From NCBI RefSeq assembly GCF_000735135.1, contig NZ_JPLZ01000010.1:1-35675 (forward strand): 35,675 nucleotides of DNA, given 5' to 3'. The translations under genes were made by a program, and so were the position numbers. Source of the stretch: Chryseobacterium sp. FH1 (GTDB lineage Bacteria > Bacteroidota > Bacteroidia > Flavobacteriales > Weeksellaceae). Each line of letters starts with the position of its first letter. Positions within the stretch are counted from its first letter, which is position 1. The notes below the pieces were generated by a model, which made no database searches, was not told where the DNA came from, and was given only the letters and a program-made list of their open reading frames with translations. Shown here in pieces: positions 25,281-32,939 of this stretch.

Positions 25281-25730
25281 ATGAAAATTGTCCTCCAGCG
25301 TGTTTCCCAGGCCAATGTAAAAGTTGACAATCAAATTGCAGGAGCAATCGAAAAAGGATTGATGTTGCTAATCGGTGTAGATGAATCCGACGAATTTTCC
25401 GACGCAGATTGGCTCGTAAAAAAAATAATTGATGCACGTGTTTTCTCTGACGATGATGGAAAGATGAATCGCTCTGTAAAGGATATCAACGGCGAAATCC
25501 TTTGCATCAGCCAATTCACCTTGATCTCTGATTACAAAAAAGGAAACCGACCTTCTTACATCAAAGCGGCAAAACCAGACAAAGCGATTCCGCTTTTCGA
25601 ATATTTCAAAGAAGAACTGAAGAAATCTGGACTCAAAATCGAAAGTGGGATTTTCGGTGCAGATATGAAAGTTTCATTAATTAATGATGGACCAGTCACT
25701 TTGGTTTTCGACAGCAAGACAAAATTATAA
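25281..25730 (+). CDS. dtd: D-aminoacyl-tRNA deacylase
   Basis: 149 residues, the normal length. Dtd frees tRNA from D-amino acids and glycine wrongly attached to tRNA-Ala, in the cytoplasm. The two active-site motifs are present: SQFTL at 77-81 and the cross-subunit Gly-cisPro motif NDGPVT at 135-140. ATG at 25281, 6 nt after the upstream lipoprotein gene. It ends at a terminator shared with the convergent SIMPL gene. Confidence 0.97.
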   Translation: MKIVLQRVSQANVKVDNQIAGAIEKGLMLLIGVDESDEFSDADWLVKKIIDARVFSDDDGKMNRSVKDINGEILCISQFTLISDYKKGNRPSYIKAAKPDKAIPLFEYFKEELKKSGLKIESGIFGADMKVSLINDGPVTLVFDSKTKL

Positions 25731-25749
25731 AGGAGCAAATTTTGCTCCT
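25731..25749. terminator. Bidirectional terminator between dtd and the SIMPL gene
   Basis: AGGAGCAAA (25731-25739) is complementary to TTTGCTCCT (25741-25749), followed on plus by seven T. It lies between two convergent genes, directly against both stop codons. Confidence 0.8.
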
Positions 25750-25753
25750 TTTT

Positions 25754-26485
25754 TTAATCAACCTCGTATTCTAATTTTATCGTAATGCTTGCTTCTTTTT
25801 CTTTCGAAGTCGTGTTATAAGTTCCACCGTAGGAATAATCCTCGTTTGAGTTTGGCGCTGTAATTTGAATCACGCCCATGGTTGCCTTTTTCAAATTTCC
25901 GAGGTCACTTCCTGCATTTTCAGCGATTTTTTCAGCGCGTTCTTTCGCATCTTTGGTCGCGTCTGCAATCATTTGTTGTTTGACCTCAGCTAATTTTGTG
26001 TAAAAATATTGAGGCGAAGAAGAGGTAAATTCAATCCCACGGTTTATGATCTCTGTGATGTTTCTCGATATATTTTCTATTTTTGAAACTTCTTTGGACT
26101 TGATGGAAACACTTTGCGTCAAATTGTAACCTGCGAATTCACCTTGCTGATAATTACCGCTCGCATCTGTAAAACTTCTGAATTGCTTCTGAATATCAAC
26201 AGCTGAAAAGATCATTTCGTTTTCTTTCACACCTTTGGATTTCAGGTAATCGTAAATCACTTTTCTGTCCACAGCCAAATCGTCGTAAGCTGTTTTCAGT
26301 TCAAAATTATTTTTGGAAAAACTTCCCGACCAAGCAATAAAATCCGACATGAAAGTTTTGGAGCCAAGTCCAGTGACAGAAACTGTATTCTCAGATTTAT
26401 TTCTGTTTTTGATGGCATTTCCAAGAAACGCAGTCGCAATAATTAGACCGAGCGCTGCAATTCCAACAGCAATATATGTTCGCAT
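25754..26485 (-). CDS. SIMPL domain (DUF541) protein
   Basis: 243 residues. An N-terminal hydrophobic segment (about 3-25) acts as a signal anchor or uncleaved signal peptide, followed by the SIMPL/DUF541 domain: NTVSVTGLGSKTFMSDFIAWSG near the start, GYNLTQSVSIKSK in the middle, and ADATKDAKERAEKIAENAG in the C-terminal half, which is the most conserved family block. Proteins of this family are periplasmic or membrane-attached with poorly defined roles, some linked to oxidative stress. ATG at 26485. Convergent with dtd; 62 nt lie between it and the RDD gene upstream. Confidence 0.9.
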   Translation of the reverse strand: MRTYIAVGIAALGLIIATAFLGNAIKNRNKSENTVSVTGLGSKTFMSDFIAWSGSFSKNNFELKTAYDDLAVDRKVIYDYLKSKGVKENEMIFSAVDIQKQFRSFTDASGNYQQGEFAGYNLTQSVSIKSKEVSKIENISRNITEIINRGIEFTSSSPQYFYTKLAEVKQQMIADATKDAKERAEKIAENAGSDLGNLKKATMGVIQITAPNSNEDYSYGGTYNTTSKEKEASITIKLEYEVD

Positions 26486-26547
26486 AAGATTTTATATTTG
26501 AGTCTCTTGAATCAAATGCGATACCAATTTTAAGATTTTATTAACAA

Positions 26548-27045
26548 TCAACTTTTGGTTCCAAGAGTATTGATTTCGGATTGTACGTTCAACTCCGCCT
26601 CATAACTTTTAATCAATACAACTCGTGATTCAGAGATTTTATCATGCCAGCCAATACTTCCGAAAAATGAAAACGCTTCGAATGGAATAATTCTACATAA
26701 ACTACGAACCAAGACTTCATTAAAAGTCATGTCATTTCCATTGATATCAACAGCTTTTGTATTGGTTATAAACTTCCCAATCGTTCTTCCTTTTGTGTAA
26801 TATTCTAAAAGCGTATAATAGGAAAGTAAAATCATAATCGAAATTAGCCAGGAAAACAACCTGTCATTCACTGCGAGGATAACCTTATACATAAAACGAG
26901 ATTGTGTGGCATAGTATAAAATTCCAATCAAAGTGCCTATTAGAAATTGAAAGAGAATAATCACAGAATAATCTATAAGCAAATTCAAGAACCTAAGTGA
27001 TTTGTTTGCTTGATGGCGATTGACTAATAAGTATTTTTTCATCAT
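26548..27045 (-). CDS. RDD family membrane protein
   Basis: 165 residues with two to three membrane segments (about 22-48, 62-84). The RDD-type pattern is present in degenerate form: RFLNLLIDYSVI in the first helix and YYTLLEYYTKGRTIGKFITNTKAVD after the third, the latter matching the conserved G-x-T-x-GK block. Members are integral membrane proteins of unclear role, some acting as sodium/proton antiporters. Two adjacent ATG codons (27045, 27042). folB ends 2 nt upstream, indicating an operon. Confidence 0.85.
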   Translation of the reverse strand: MMKKYLLVNRHQANKSLRFLNLLIDYSVIILFQFLIGTLIGILYYATQSRFMYKVILAVNDRLFSWLISIMILLSYYTLLEYYTKGRTIGKFITNTKAVDINGNDMTFNEVLVRSLCRIIPFEAFSFFGSIGWHDKISESRVVLIKSYEAELNVQSEINTLGTKS

Positions 27046-27047
27046 AT

Positions 27048-27410
27048 TTAATTTATCTCTTTTTCAAACTCCAAGCTCACGCCTTTCATTTCTCCTCTCA
27101 TTGGCGGAATTGTTTTGGTCAATTTTATTTTGATGAATGTAATTTGAGGAAACTGACTTTCAATTTTATTAATGATCCTTCCAATCACGTGTTCCAAAAG
27201 TTGTGAGCGAATTGCCATTTCTTGATGAATGATGTCATTGATCTCGGCATAATTGATGGTATCATTGAGGTCATCAGATTGCGACGCTTTCTCCAAATCC
27301 GAATGGACTTCCAGATTGACAACATAATGATTTCCGATAATGCTTTCTTCTGGTAAAACACCGTGGTAAGCGTAGATTTTTATGTCTTCGAGGATTATTT
27401 TTGATTTCAT
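27048..27410 (-). CDS. folB: Dihydroneopterin aldolase
   Basis: 120 residues, the usual length. It cleaves 7,8-dihydroneopterin to 6-hydroxymethyl-dihydropterin in folate synthesis. Seen: the N-terminal IKIYAYHGVLPEES with the substrate-binding Glu22, the central DTINYAEI, LLEHVIGRI, and the catalytic Lys99 in KLTKTIPP. ATG at 27410. The RDD gene follows after 2 nt. The region upstream is repeat-rich and I see no clear promoter. Confidence 0.96.
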   Translation of the reverse strand: MKSKIILEDIKIYAYHGVLPEESIIGNHYVVNLEVHSDLEKASQSDDLNDTINYAEINDIIHQEMAIRSQLLEHVIGRIINKIESQFPQITFIKIKLTKTIPPMRGEMKGVSLEFEKEIN

Positions 27411-27568
27411 TTTTTAAAAATAGAAAAAAAAATTGAACGTAAAGTCCGCAAAGATTCTTTTATCAAAAATGAAAAAATTTTTAAGTTCGAAAAGACGTAA
27501 AACTTAACAAAGGAATAAACTATGAGAAATCTTCTATTCATTTCAAAAACCTTCTTCCTTGCGAAGCT
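27411..27568. other. Intergenic stretch upstream of folB
   Basis: Contains AACGTAAAGTCCGCAAAGAT (about 27437-27456), which resembles a short dispersed repeat of flavobacterial intergenic DNA, and otherwise AT-rich sequence. No gene is supported. The folB promoter should lie here but I cannot place it. Confidence 0.35.
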
Positions 27569-27707
27569 GCAATAGGGATAGTAGTGGAAATCCTTTTTTG
27601 TGGCTGGAAGTCCCTCTCCCTTGGAGAGGGATTTAGGGTGAGGCAAAAAGATTGCAACGGATAGCCCGACCCGAGCAGTGGCCAAGATGTGGCGAGGGGA
27701 TTGCCCG
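27569..27707 (+). repeat. Dispersed intergenic repeat, copy B
   Basis: Left end AGGGATAGTAGTGG then AAATCCTTTTTTGTGGCTGG. The core contains the perfect hairpin TCCCTCTC/GAGAGGGA followed by TTTAGGGTGAGG. The right end GGCAAAAAGATTGCAACGG continues into ATAGCCCGACCC, GGCGAGGGGA and TTGCCCG. Left and right blocks are shared with copy A (783-970); the GTGGAAATCCTTTTTTGTGG and GCAAAAAGATTG blocks are shared with copy C. Confidence 0.75.
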
Positions 27708-27727
27708 AATCTTCGAATTGACAAAGT

Positions 27728-27755
27728 AAAAAACCTCATCGCGAGGACAAGGTTT
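27728..27755 (-). terminator. nadA terminator
   Basis: AAACCT (27731-27736) pairs with AGGTTT (27750-27755), and an inner TCGCGA extends the pairing. A T run follows on the minus strand. It starts 8 nt past the nadA stop codon. Confidence 0.65.
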
Positions 27756-27763
27756 GTATTTTT

Positions 27764-28780
27764 CTATTTGATGCTTTTGGAAAGTTCCAACATTTCTTCG
27801 ATTGGTTTGAGTGCTTTGAGTCTCAGCTCTTCCTCAATGATGATTTCCGGAAGTTCGTACTTCATACACAAGTAAAGTTTTTCCAGCGTGTTACGTTTCA
27901 TATAAAAACACTCGGAGCAATTGCAACTTTCGTCGAAAACCAACGCGGGAATCAGCTCTTTGTGCGGTGCGCGTTTTCTCATTTCGTGAAGTATCCCCTC
28001 TTCTGTTGCTACAATAAACTGCTGACAATCATCTTGTTCTACATAATTAAGAAGTGCAGAGGTCGAGCCAATGAAATGTGCCAATTCCAAAACAGCTTCT
28101 TCACTTTCCGGATGTGCAATCATTTTTGAACCTGGATGGTCTGCCAATTGTTTCGCGATGCGCTCCATAGAAAACGCCTCGTGCACGATGCAACTGCCGT
28201 CCCAAAGAATCATATCTCGACCGGTTTTTTTGCTGAGATAACGCCCAAGATTTTTGTCCGGTGCGAAGATGATCGGTCGGTCTTTTGGCAAAGCTTCGAT
28301 GATCTGTTCTGCGTTGGAACTTGTCACGATAATATCTGAGGCCGCTTTGGTTTCTGCGTTACAGTTGATATAAGTGGCAATCAATGCGTTTGGATGTTGC
28401 TCGCGCATTTTGTTGAGACCTTCTGCGGAACAGCCGTCTGCAAGCGAACAACCTGCAAGTGTATCTGGCAAAACCACTTTTTTGGTTGGATTAAGGATTT
28501 TCGCCGCTTCTGCCATAAAGTGTACGCCACAAAATGCGATCATATCGGCATCGGTCTCCTTGGCTTGTCTCGCCAATTGCAAAGAATCTCCAAGAAAATC
28601 GGCGATATCCTGGATTGGTCCTGGCTGATAATAATGCGCCAGGATCACGGCATTTTTTTCTTTTTTAAGATCAAGAATTGCCTTTACCAAATCGTCTCCG
28701 GTTGGGATTGCAAATTCCTTAAGATCTAGAAAGCCTTTGACAGGCATATTGTTTATCGCGGTGTCTAATGTATTTTTCAT
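27764..28780 (-). CDS. nadA: Quinolinate synthase
   Basis: 338 residues, normal for NadA. It condenses iminoaspartate with dihydroxyacetone phosphate to quinolinate in NAD synthesis, using an oxygen-sensitive [4Fe-4S] cluster. Likely cluster ligands are Cys111 (AGCSLADGC), Cys197 (GSCIVHE) and a cysteine in the C-x-C-x2-C motif CNCSEC (286-291). Other signatures are AHYYQPGPIQDIADFLGDS and FCGVHFMAEAAKIL. ATG at 28780. nadB and nadC are not in this window, so it is not in a nad operon here. Confidence 0.98.
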   Translation of the reverse strand: MKNTLDTAINNMPVKGFLDLKEFAIPTGDDLVKAILDLKKEKNAVILAHYYQPGPIQDIADFLGDSLQLARQAKETDADMIAFCGVHFMAEAAKILNPTKKVVLPDTLAGCSLADGCSAEGLNKMREQHPNALIATYINCNAETKAASDIIVTSSNAEQIIEALPKDRPIIFAPDKNLGRYLSKKTGRDMILWDGSCIVHEAFSMERIAKQLADHPGSKMIAHPESEEAVLELAHFIGSTSALLNYVEQDDCQQFIVATEEGILHEMRKRAPHKELIPALVFDESCNCSECFYMKRNTLEKLYLCMKYELPEIIIEEELRLKALKPIEEMLELSKSIK

Positions 28781-28873
28781 CTGTATAATTAACTTTTGAG
28801 TTTAATTAAATGTTTTTAAGTTTCAAAATATTAATTGAAAGCCAATAGCAAAACGCTAATTGCCATCAGCCAA

Positions 28874-29440
28874 TTAATCGTTGATAAAGTTATTAATTAT
28901 TTTCTCGACTTCTGCTTTTGCCATGTCAAGATCTGTGTTGATAATAATCTTATCGAAATGTTTTTGATAGGTCATTTCCTCGCCTGCTTTTTCCACTCTG
29001 GTCTTGATGGTTTCTGCGCAATCGGTATTTCTTTTTATCAATCTCTGTTCCAACTCGGCGATGCTTGGAGGCATTACAAAAATGGATAACGCTTTGTCTC
29101 CGAAGATCTCTTTCAGCTTGATTCCGCCTTTGACATCGACGTCGAAGATCACGACTTTGCCTTGGTTCCAGATTCTTTCAACCTCGGATTTTAAAGTTCC
29201 GTAATATTTGTCCGTATAAACTTCCTCGAACTCAACAAATCCATCTTCGGATATTTTCGCTCTGAATTCTTCTGGCGTCAGAAAATAATAATCTTCGGCG
29301 TGTTTTTCTTCGCCTCGCGGTTGTCTTGTGGTGGCGGAAATTGAGAAACAGAGTTCTGGCACAACCGACAAACCGTGTTTTACCAAAGTTGTTTTTCCAC
29401 TTCCGGATGGTGCGGAGAATATGATGACTTTTTGTTTCAA
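28874..29440 (-). CDS. gmk: Guanylate kinase
   Basis: 188 residues. It phosphorylates GMP to GDP in purine metabolism. The P-loop SAPSGSGKTT is at residues 9-18, with SATTRQPRGEE, YYFLTPEEF and FEEVYTDKYYGT forming the GMP-binding part. The only sensible start is TTG at 29440: there is no ATG in frame before the P-loop, and an in-frame stop lies a few codons upstream. It is 10 nt from the hypothetical gene at 29451 on the same strand, so probably cotranscribed. Confidence 0.96.
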   Translation of the reverse strand: MKQKVIIFSAPSGSGKTTLVKHGLSVVPELCFSISATTRQPRGEEKHAEDYYFLTPEEFRAKISEDGFVEFEEVYTDKYYGTLKSEVERIWNQGKVVIFDVDVKGGIKLKEIFGDKALSIFVMPPSIAELEQRLIKRNTDCAETIKTRVEKAGEEMTYQKHFDKIIINTDLDMAKAEVEKIINNFIND

Positions 29441-29450
29441 AATTTGATTT

Positions 29451-30044
29451 TTAAAATTCTATATTAAATTCCTTTCTTATGTACTTTAAAATATCTACGA
29501 AATCATTAAGCTCGTTAATATTAGGATATTCTTTCAGATAAGATTCGGGGTTGTTATAATTAAATTCGTTCTGTTGTTTTCCAGATTGGTATTTTACTGA
29601 ATAACCAGTTCCATCAACAACAGTCATCAATAATGTTGTCATTAAAAAAGCTTTTTCATCTTCATCGTATTCAACTTTCTTCTTGCTCTTTTTATATTTA
29701 AAAGTTTCCTCTTTTGGAAGAAATTTTATATTTCTAGCTTCAAAATTTGCGAAAATTTCCTCCAAAGATTTTTCAGATTTCAGAAGTGTTTGTTTGGGTT
29801 TTATCCATTCAAACTCATCTCTGCTGATTTCTTTTGGTAAAAACCATTGGATCAGTTCTGCTTTCCAGATTTTATCTTCTTTATAAATTCTGAAAACAAA
29901 ACCGCTGTTTGTAATTCCTCTGTCTTTGTAAATTCTAATTTCTGACTCCTTTAGTTCAGAAGGAATATTTGCTAATGAATCTATATTTTGTGATTTTACA
30001 ATCGCAAATAAGAAGAAAAATAAAAATTTAAGCGAAAATTGCAT
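29451..30044 (-). CDS. Secreted hypothetical protein
   Basis: 197 residues, not recognised. A signal peptide (about 1-18, ending IVKSQ) is followed by a mixed charged domain with EIRIYKDRGITNSGFVFRIYKEDKIWKAELIQWF, a Lys-rich segment (KYKKSKKKVEYDEDEKAF) and a C-terminal helix-like region. There is no membrane helix after the signal and no T9SS sorting end, so it is probably periplasmic. ATG at 30044. It sits between yicC and gmk with a repeat on its upstream side; gmk follows after 10 nt. The yicC-gmk order is common in bacteria, so this gene looks inserted between them. Confidence 0.75.
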   Translation of the reverse strand: MQFSLKFLFFFLFAIVKSQNIDSLANIPSELKESEIRIYKDRGITNSGFVFRIYKEDKIWKAELIQWFLPKEISRDEFEWIKPKQTLLKSEKSLEEIFANFEARNIKFLPKEETFKYKKSKKKVEYDEDEKAFLMTTLLMTVVDGTGYSVKYQSGKQQNEFNYNNPESYLKEYPNINELNDFVDILKYIRKEFNIEF

Positions 30045-30050
30045 ATAAAT

Positions 30051-30135
30051 GTATCGCTCCTACAGAGCTTTAATGTACGTTGATTTATATCTTTCTACAA
30101 ACATTTCGCTTCTTCGAAGCTTTCCTCACTAGATT
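30051..30135. repeat. Dispersed repeat with paired hairpins (element E)
   Basis: Two short hairpins with matching flanks: TCGCTC-CTACA-GAGCTTT (30054-30071) and TCGCTTC-TTC-GAAGCTTT (about 30106-30123), joined by TTGATTTATATCTTTCTACA and CATT. The stem bases differ between the two copies but pairing is kept. I associate this type of unit with dispersed repeats of flavobacteria. It lies between yicC and the secreted hypothetical gene. Confidence 0.6.
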
Positions 30136-30151
30136 CTTTTACCTTTTTTCT

Positions 30152-31009
30152 CTACAAAACATTCAAAGTTTGCTCCTTGATTTTCTCAAGATCATCCTTC
30201 ATCTCCACCACCAATTTCTGAATCTCGGAATGATTGGCTTTTGAACCTAAAGTATTGATCTCTCTTCCCATTTCCTGAGCGATGAAACCTAATTTTTTCC
30301 CATTGAAATCTTCGGTTCTCATCACTTCAAGGTAATATTTGATGTGTTGTGAAAGACGAACTTTCTCTTCAGAAATATCCAATTTTTCTACGAAATAGAC
30401 CATTTCCTGGTAATATCTTGTCTCATCGATATTCTCAAAATTCTTAAGTGCAGTTTGATAACGGTCTTTGATCGGCTGGATTCTTTCTTCTTCGTATTGA
30501 GCAACTTGATTCAGATTATTCTCAATATTCTGAACGATCTTTTCGATTTCCTCAGCCAGATTATTACCTTCAGTTTGACGGAATTCTATAAACTTGGAAA
30601 CTGAATCTTGTACCACTGCGAGGAGAGATTTCCACTCGTTTTCTTCAAGCTCAGAATTTTTTGTTGATAATACGTCTGGCATTCTCACAGCCATTTTCAA
30701 ATATTCAAATTCTGGTGCGTCAGAAGCAACGGCTCTTAGCTGTTCGATATAATTTTTGACAACTTCCTGATTGATTTTCACATCGTTGCTGTCTTCCAGA
30801 CTTTCGCAATTAATGTAGCAATCTACCTTGCCACGAAGGATCTTGTCATTCAGAAGTTTTCTGATCTCGAATTCTTTTTCTTTATATCTAAGCGGTGTTT
30901 TGACGTTGAGATCAAAGTTCTTGCTGTTGAGCGACTTGATGTCCACCGTTATTTTTGTGCCTTCATAAACAGTTTCGGCTCTCCCAAAACCTGTCATAGA
31001 TAATATCAT
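30152..31009 (-). CDS. yicC: YicC family endoribonuclease
   Basis: 285 residues, close to the 287-290 usual for YicC. Family members are cytoplasmic endoribonucleases; the E. coli protein promotes decay of the RyhB small RNA. The N-terminal MTGFGRAE motif, KSLNSKNFDLNVKTP and the C-terminal GKKLGFIAQEMGREINTLGSKA block, which is the most conserved part of the family, are all present. ATG at 31009; initiation at the ATG four codons further in (MTGFG) is equally plausible. A promoter lies at 31028-31061. Confidence 0.95.
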   Translation of the reverse strand: MILSMTGFGRAETVYEGTKITVDIKSLNSKNFDLNVKTPLRYKEKEFEIRKLLNDKILRGKVDCYINCESLEDSNDVKINQEVVKNYIEQLRAVASDAPEFEYLKMAVRMPDVLSTKNSELEENEWKSLLAVVQDSVSKFIEFRQTEGNNLAEEIEKIVQNIENNLNQVAQYEEERIQPIKDRYQTALKNFENIDETRYYQEMVYFVEKLDISEEKVRLSQHIKYYLEVMRTEDFNGKKLGFIAQEMGREINTLGSKANHSEIQKLVVEMKDDLEKIKEQTLNVL

Positions 31010-31027
31010 ATTGAATTTTTAAGACTG

Positions 31028-31061
31028 CAAAGATAATTAAAAATCTATTGGCAACATCAAA
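31028..31061 (-). promoter_or_regulatory. yicC promoter
   Basis: Minus strand TTTG (31058-31061), a 22-nt spacer, then TATCTTTG (31028-31035), about 20 nt upstream of the yicC start. Confidence 0.5.
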
Positions 31062-31124
31062 ATGACTTTGGTCTTGTTTTGTCACAAACATTACACTACA
31101 AGGACTTAATTGAAAAGTAAAGAT

Positions 31125-31132
31125 TATATTTG
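31125..31132 (+). promoter_or_regulatory. -7 element for the CotH gene
   Basis: TATATTTG followed by a 20-nt gap to the ATG at 31153. The -33 region lacks a good TTTG. It is divergent to the yicC promoter. Confidence 0.5.
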
Positions 31133-31152
31133 CAGCCGAAAAAATATGCCGT

Positions 31153-32877
31153 ATGTATAAATGTTTATCCCTGATGTTGATGCTTCTAAGCATTAATTCT
31201 TACGCCTCTAATATTGAACTCCCAAAAGAAAGCTATCGAATCGACAATGAGAAAAGAATCATTGTCTGCAATGCCGATTTGAGCAAATTAGCATTCGATG
31301 ATCAACCTGTCAAATTCAAAATTGACAATAATGACTACAACATAATAGACAATGTAAAATCGCTAAAAATTGGCGTTAGGTATATCATAGCATTGGATCA
31401 GGGATTTGTGCGATATTCTATTTACTTTACAGAACTACCGTTAATATTTATCAGTACCGATGATGCCATAGTTGACTCGCCAAAAGTATTTTCAAAGATT
31501 ACGATCGTAGAAAATGATGGAAAAGTATTAGAGTCAAATGCGGGTATCGAATACAGAGGTGCAACTTCTCAGAATTATCCAAAAAAATCTTTCGAAATAG
31601 AATTCTGGAATGATAAAATTGGTGATGATACCAAAGATGTTACTTTATTCAACCTGCGAGAAGACAAAGACTGGAACTTACAGGCGATGTACAACGAACC
31701 TTTGAAGATGGCTAATTCTGTGGCTTGGGAAATTTGGGATAATATCGGCGTTTTATATTATCAGGACAAAGAGCCAAAAGCCAAAAGTGGAACAGGTTCT
31801 AACTATGTAGAAGTTTTCGTAAACGATTCTTACCAAGGGATTTTTGCAATCTCAGAAAAAATTGACAGAAAACAACTTAGACTCAAGAAAAATACAGACA
31901 CAGAAACACTTGGTGAATTGTACAAAGGCGATGGTTGGGAAGTAACAACATATTATGAATTACCAGATTTTGATAATACATCCGAGACTTGGGGTGGATA
32001 TGAGTTTAAATATCCTAAATCCGGAAGAGATTGGTCAAACCTCTATAATCTGCACGATTTTGTAATGAATAGTGATGATGAGACATTCTTTTCCCAATAT
32101 AAAGATAAGTATGATCACAATAACCTGACTGATTATTTCATATTTCTAAATCTGTTAAGAGCTACAGACAACTCTGGTAAAAATGTTTACACAGCCAAGT
32201 ATGACAAAGACGGAAAGTACTTTTTTATCCCTTGGGATCTCGATGGTGTTCTAGGTAGAATATGGGACGGATCTATAGAAAATATAACTGATGACCTACT
32301 CAGCAATGGTTTGTACGACAGACTTTGGCAAGACACAAAAGAAGATGGGTTCAGATCTGGTTTGAAAAAAAGATGGACCAGTTTACGTTCGGATTTTGTA
32401 ACTGTTGATAACCTGATGCAGTTGCTAATAAATAATTATTCCTATCTAAAAGTGAACGCGGCCTACGAGAGAGATCAGATTGCAAACTCAGGTAGTACTA
32501 TCTCTTCAGAATATGAAGAATTTGCATTTATACGCGAATGGATCACAAAAAGAATTGCTTATTTGGATGAGACATTCGGTCTTGAATTTCCCACTCCAAC
32601 GAGTGAAGAAAGTGGAGATAAAACCAATGGTAAATTCCAGTTCTATCCCAATCCAGCAAAAAATCAAATCTATTTTATTAATAAAAACGAACCATCTGAA
32701 AATACGTTTCTGGATATAGACATTTACACGGTAACTGGTAGAAAAATCAAAACGGTTAGTCAAACCCCATTGAATCAAAGTTTATTCATCGGAAATATTC
32801 CAGACGGAAATTATATTTTAAATATAAAATCCAATTCGGGTATCAAGCAAAGCTTCAAACTAATTATAGACAAATAA
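31153..32877 (+). CDS. CotH kinase family protein with T9SS sorting domain
   Basis: 574 residues. A signal peptide (1-18, ending SYAS) is followed by a beta-rich region, then the CotH domain (about 95-470): AGIEYRGATSQNYPKKSFEIEF, the SEKIDRKQL block, and the active-site-like FIPWDLDGVLGR. CotH proteins are atypical secreted protein kinases, shown for spore coat proteins in Bacillus; in Bacteroidota they are common and mostly uncharacterised. Residues 493-574 (FQFYPNPAKNQIYF ... VTGRKI ... GNYILNI ... KLIIDK) form a classic type A T9SS sorting domain, so export through SprA to the surface is expected. ATG at 31153. Confidence 0.93.
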   Translation: MYKCLSLMLMLLSINSYASNIELPKESYRIDNEKRIIVCNADLSKLAFDDQPVKFKIDNNDYNIIDNVKSLKIGVRYIIALDQGFVRYSIYFTELPLIFISTDDAIVDSPKVFSKITIVENDGKVLESNAGIEYRGATSQNYPKKSFEIEFWNDKIGDDTKDVTLFNLREDKDWNLQAMYNEPLKMANSVAWEIWDNIGVLYYQDKEPKAKSGTGSNYVEVFVNDSYQGIFAISEKIDRKQLRLKKNTDTETLGELYKGDGWEVTTYYELPDFDNTSETWGGYEFKYPKSGRDWSNLYNLHDFVMNSDDETFFSQYKDKYDHNNLTDYFIFLNLLRATDNSGKNVYTAKYDKDGKYFFIPWDLDGVLGRIWDGSIENITDDLLSNGLYDRLWQDTKEDGFRSGLKKRWTSLRSDFVTVDNLMQLLINNYSYLKVNAAYERDQIANSGSTISSEYEEFAFIREWITKRIAYLDETFGLEFPTPTSEESGDKTNGKFQFYPNPAKNQIYFINKNEPSENTFLDIDIYTVTGRKIKTVSQTPLNQSLFIGNIPDGNYILNIKSNSGIKQSFKLIIDK

Positions 32878-32925
32878 AACAATCCTCTTATTGTCTCAAC
32901 ATGCTTTTATTTTCATAGAAATCCC

Positions 32926-32933
32926 TATTTTTG
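32926..32933 (+). promoter_or_regulatory. -7 element for lpxK
   Basis: TATTTTTG ends 6 nt before the ATG at 32940, implying a leaderless or nearly leaderless message. No convincing -33 element. Confidence 0.45.
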
Positions 32934-32939
32934 CAACAT

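Noticed and set aside
27407-27739. 110-codon frame on minus upstream of folB
   Set aside because: It runs through repeat copy B and shows no recognisable domain.
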